DNA of 7,657 nucleotides, taken from Dialister sp. UBA734 (GTDB taxonomy: Bacteria; Bacillota; Negativicutes; Veillonellales; Dialisteraceae). The DNA lies in NCBI GenBank assembly GCA_002297935.1, contig DBLC01000099.1:1-7657 (forward strand), given 5' to 3'. The notes below the pieces were generated by a model, which was not told where the DNA came from, did not search any database, and saw nothing but the letters and a program-made list of their open reading frames with translations. Shown here piece by piece: positions 5,711-7,657 of the stretch (position 1 is its first letter; every line of letters begins with the position of its first letter). The translations under genes were made by a program, and so were the position numbers.

Positions 5711-5735
5711 CTCTATAGTGTTCATCGCTATAGAG
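5711..5735. promoter_or_regulatory. Perfect 8-base inverted repeat upstream of the secreted protein gene
   Basis: CTCTATAG (5711-5718) and CTATAGAG (5728-5735) are exact inverted arms with a 9-base spacer, TGTTCATCG. The repeat replaces the body of the last 55-base unit and ends 11 bases before the AAAGGAA ribosome binding site (5747-5753). It could be a repressor operator or a leader hairpin. I found no convincing -35/-10 pair for this gene. Confidence 0.5.
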
Positions 5736-5763
5736 ACTTTAAATGGAAAGGAAATAACCCCCT

Positions 5764-6507
5764 ATGAAAAAAATAGTATTTCCATTCATTGCTTTGCTGC
5801 TAAGTCTGTCTCCTGTCATGGCGGAGAATTGGATTGCTCTGCCTACCGACAGCAGCGCTCAGGTGGATACCGATTCCTATGTGGATAGCGGCATCCGTTC
5901 TTCTATCGCCCTCTCTTTGGCACTTCCCCAGGGAAAAGCCGTATCGGTCCTGGAATTTGATAAAGACAACCGTGCCTATCGGGTGGCGGAAGTGAAAACT
6001 TTTACGGCCGATGGCAAGATGAAAGATGATACCACCTACAGCGATGACGCCGACAGTTGGAGTCCTTTGCTGCCCAATTCGTTTGGGAAGAATGTATATA
6101 CCCATTTCGTAGAATACCCGCTGCCCCATTTCACCCATCCGGTTTGGCTCAATGTGTACAAAGAAGATGGGGTGAAATACCACGGCAGCACCTACGACAT
6201 CGAAAAGAATACCATTTCCTATAAAAATGGCTACGCCACCTTCTGGCTCCGCATTGCCTATCCCTGGAAAGACCAGGACTTCTCCGCCGTGATTTACCAG
6301 GTTAAAATGGATATCCCCAACAAACGAGTACAGACCCTGTCGATGACCGAATACGGATTTGACGGCAAAGTCAAATCCCACGGCGCCGGTTCCAACGAAC
6401 GCACCGCCATCACCCCGGACACCCCGATGGCCAAAGTCCACCAATATCTGAAAACAGAACTGGAAGCCGGACGGATTAAGATGGTCTCCACAAAAGTTGC
6501 TCATTAA
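5764..6507 (+). CDS. Secreted protein with two surface-adhesin-E-like domains
   Basis: A 247-residue exported protein. Residues 1-20 (MKKIVFPF, hydrophobic core ALLLSLS, then PVMA before ENW) form a classical Sec signal peptide with likely cleavage after Ala20; there is no lipobox cysteine. The mature part looks like two copies of one small domain, about 22-117 and 127-230. Each has a Tyr/Asp-containing first strand (DTDSYVDSG; GSTYDIEKN), a long hydrophobic strand, a YRV or YQV strand, and a K-T/L-F/Y-DGK turn (TFTADGKMK; EYGFDGKVK). Each closes with a PLLPNSFGKNVY or AITPDTPMAKVH segment followed by an aromatic and a helix. This matches my memory of surface-adhesin-E-like proteins common in Negativicutes. 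Role at the envelope (adhesion or a periplasmic binding task) is inference. AAAGGAA lies about 10 bases before the ATG. Only a weak hairpin with a T-run (6494-6518) follows. Confidence 0.72.
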   Translation: MKKIVFPFIALLLSLSPVMAENWIALPTDSSAQVDTDSYVDSGIRSSIALSLALPQGKAVSVLEFDKDNRAYRVAEVKTFTADGKMKDDTTYSDDADSWSPLLPNSFGKNVYTHFVEYPLPHFTHPVWLNVYKEDGVKYHGSTYDIEKNTISYKNGYATFWLRIAYPWKDQDFSAVIYQVKMDIPNKRVQTLSMTEYGFDGKVKSHGAGSNERTAITPDTPMAKVHQYLKTELEAGRIKMVSTKVAH

Positions 6508-6525
6508 TTGGCTTTTTTGAAATAA

Positions 6526-6736
6526 TGCGTAATGCGAAGTGCGTAGTGCGTAATGAAGGTAGCGGCGCACAAAATTTGGAAGCGCCGCAATAATATAGTA
6601 ATATACAGTTTTATATGAATTTGAAAAAATTTCTTTGCACACGATTTTCCAATTTATATAAAAAGGGGTATGGGGCGCTTTATGAATTGTGCGCCCCTTC
6701 CGCCACTGCGCACTACGCACTCCTCACTACGCACTG
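6526..6736. repeat. Palindromic heptamer-hairpin element
   Basis: Left arm: heptamers TGCGTAA, TGCGAAG, TGCGTAG and TGCGTAA (6526-6553), then TGAAGGTA, then a hairpin with stem GCGGCGC (6562-6568) and GCGCCGC (6582-6588). Right arm, inverted: heptamers TGCGCAC, TACGCAC, TCCTCAC and TACGCAC (6707-6734) and a hairpin with stem GGGGCGC (6672-6678) and GCGCCCC (6691-6697). Loops begin ACAAAA on the left and, read on the other strand, ACAATT on the right. The AT-rich centre holds a promoter for the next gene. There is no T-tract after the left hairpin. Apart from this element the gap 6508-6754 holds no gene. Confidence 0.85.
6635..6662 (+). promoter_or_regulatory. Promoter inside the palindromic element, reading into the HTH gene
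   Basis: TTGCAC (6635-6640) and TATAAA (6657-6662) are separated by 16 bases. The transcript would start near 6669, directly before the GGGGCGC hairpin (6672-6697), and continue through the right heptamers to the start codon at 6755. Confidence 0.45.
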
Positions 6737-6754
6737 TTTTTTTTTGAGGTTTTT

Positions 6755-7570
6755 ATGTCACAAATTTATGTCAAATCTTTATCCTCTGCCCAGGCAGAGG
6801 CTTGTTATAGTGCTTTCTTAACAGGGCAGCTGCCCAAGGATGGCTGTCTCATCACCGAAGGAAGCCATGTATACCTGCTTGATGCCTTGCCGATTTTACC
6901 GGAAGGACAGGGCGTCCCGGTGAATTTCGGGCCGGTAGACTGGATCCATTCTCTCCTCAGTTCCCAAATGAAAAGCGTCACCGCCTATCGAGAATTTCTC
7001 CTGGGCCGCCGACTCCCTGCTGGCGTGGCCTTGGCTGCTTCACCGGAGGGGATTGTCGTATTTCCTTCTGCGTCTTATGAGCCGGATTTAGGCACCATGT
7101 CGATGTTCCAATTGTCCTTTGACCCCCTGGAAGAGGTGGTGACGCCCCAGGAAGCCAGCAAACTGTACCACGTGGACGCCAAACGAATCCAGTGGGACTG
7201 TGAACACGCCGGAGAAAGTGCTGACTCCATTTTCTCCTTGAAGGAAGTGCGCCATTCTGGAAATACCTGGCTGCTGCTCAAAAGTGCGGCTGCCCATATT
7301 TACCACGAAGAACCGCCTATTTCCTTTGCGATCAATCCGCTGCTGCTGGTCTTTTCTACCGTAGAAGCCGCTGCCATCTGGAATCGAGACAGCGGAGTGG
7401 TCCGCAGTGCCGCCGGTGGTGCCGGTCACGCCGCTGCCCGCATGATGGAAGGAGACCGCCGCAAATCCGGCCGCATCTGGCTGGTTCGCCGCAAAGCCAT
7501 GAACCGACTCTTTGGACAAGCGATGCCGGAGAGAATGTATGCTGCGATAAAGCATCTAGAAAATGCGTAA
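6755..7570 (+). CDS. Protein with two tandem helix-turn-helix-like domains, function unknown
   Basis: Read from the ATG at 6755, supported by GAGG at 6746-6749, this gives 271 residues. An in-frame ATG at 6689 would add 22 residues made of translated heptamer repeat and is rejected. Residues 1-125 match nothing I recognise. Residues 128-184 and 199-255 look like duplicated copies of one domain: VVTPQEASKLYHVDAKRIQ...VRHSGNTWLLLKSAAAHIYH and VFSTVEAAAIWNRDSGVVR...RRKSGRIWLVRRKAMNRLFG are the bounding parts, each an EA(A/S) helix, a turn and an R-x-SG-x-x-WL-x-x-x-x-A wing. This resembles the small helix-turn-helix proteins of Firmicutes with a RKSGxTWLIT ending. DNA binding is plausible, more so for the basic second copy. 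It has no membrane segment or signal peptide. The last codons, AAT GCG TAA, are formed by the following heptamer repeat, so the native C-terminus may differ. Confidence 0.62.
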   Translation: MSQIYVKSLSSAQAEACYSAFLTGQLPKDGCLITEGSHVYLLDALPILPEGQGVPVNFGPVDWIHSLLSSQMKSVTAYREFLLGRRLPAGVALAASPEGIVVFPSASYEPDLGTMSMFQLSFDPLEEVVTPQEASKLYHVDAKRIQWDCEHAGESADSIFSLKEVRHSGNTWLLLKSAAAHIYHEEPPISFAINPLLLVFSTVEAAAIWNRDSGVVRSAAGGAGHAAARMMEGDRRKSGRIWLVRRKAMNRLFGQAMPERMYAAIKHLENA

Positions 7571-7627
7571 TGCGTAATGCGAAGTGCGTAATGAAGGTAG
7601 GCCTGACACAAATCATATAGTCAGGCC
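7564..7627 (+). repeat. Heptamer-hairpin module overlapping the HTH gene's stop codon
   Basis: Heptamers TGCGTAA, TGCGTAA, TGCGAAG and TGCGTAA (7564-7591) are followed by TGAAGGTA and a perfect 8-base hairpin, GGCCTGAC (7600-7607) and GTCAGGCC (7620-7627), with a 12-base loop starting ACAAAT. Layout and linker equal those of the left arm of the element at 6526, but the stem sequence differs. The stop TAA (7568-7570) is in the first heptamer. After the hairpin comes ACATTATAAATAAAAAAG, not a T-tract, so an ordinary terminator is unlikely. The last 30 bases of the window show nothing further. Confidence 0.85.
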
Positions 7628-7657
7628 ACATTATAAATAAAAAAGAACCCGGGATGA

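Noticed and set aside
6494..6518. Intrinsic terminator after the secreted protein gene
   Set aside because: AAAAG and CTTTT can pair around the stop codon with a T-run after, but the stem is only five AT-rich pairs plus wobbles, too weak to call.
5800..6720. 306-codon minus-strand open frame
   Set aside because: Antisense to the signal-peptide-bearing secreted protein and continues into the palindromic repeat element; no family features.
6689..6754. Upstream in-frame start for the HTH protein
   Set aside because: The extra 22 residues are a translation of the heptamer repeat and hairpin arm; the ATG at 6755 has a GAGG site at the right distance.
7600..7627. Intrinsic terminator after the HTH gene
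   Set aside because: The stem is strong, but the following bases are ACATTATAAATAAAAAAG without a T-tract. The same holds for the hairpin at 6562-6588.

Overview
The window reads as a chromosomal segment of an anaerobic, gut-type member of the Negativicutes, possibly Acidaminococcaceae. This is an inference from the two-domain surface-adhesin-E-like protein, the look of the CNNM/CorC protein, moderate GC in genes, strong AGGAGG-type ribosome binding sites and the style of the intergenic repeats. No rRNA, tRNA, CRISPR array or transposase gene was found.

Genes are, from left to right: a uridine phosphorylase on the minus strand (204-1007); a minus-strand two-gene operon in which a CNNM/CorC-type membrane protein (3159-1816) is followed 3 bases later by a small acidic protein with a lysine-repeat tail (1812-1375); and three plus-strand genes. 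These are an opine-dehydrogenase-family oxidoreductase (4036-5067), a secreted protein with two adhesin-E-like domains (5764-6507) and a protein with two tandem helix-turn-helix-like domains (6755-7570). They do not form an obvious single pathway; each looks like a separate housekeeping or accessory function.

The striking part is the DNA between the genes. Almost every gap is built of short-period tandem repeats (7-, 9-, 55- or 56-base units), very often arranged as inverted pairs. Uridine phosphorylase is flanked by inverted copies of a 9-base repeat. The divergent region 3160-4035 is mirror-symmetric: a 257-base, almost loop-free palindrome sits in the middle, with heptamer arrays, look-alike promoters and look-alike leader hairpins on both sides. 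The gap 5065-5735 holds a 56-base array facing a 55-base array of apparently related but inverted sequence. The gap 6508-6754 is a palindromic heptamer-plus-hairpin element, and another copy of that module lies after the last gene. In three genes the stop codon itself lies in the first repeat unit.

The most interesting candidates are therefore the repeat systems: the heptamer-hairpin module with differing but self-complementary stems, the duplicated inverted promoter-leader unit of the divergent genes, and the habit of repeats to sit exactly on gene ends. All alignments were made by eye.
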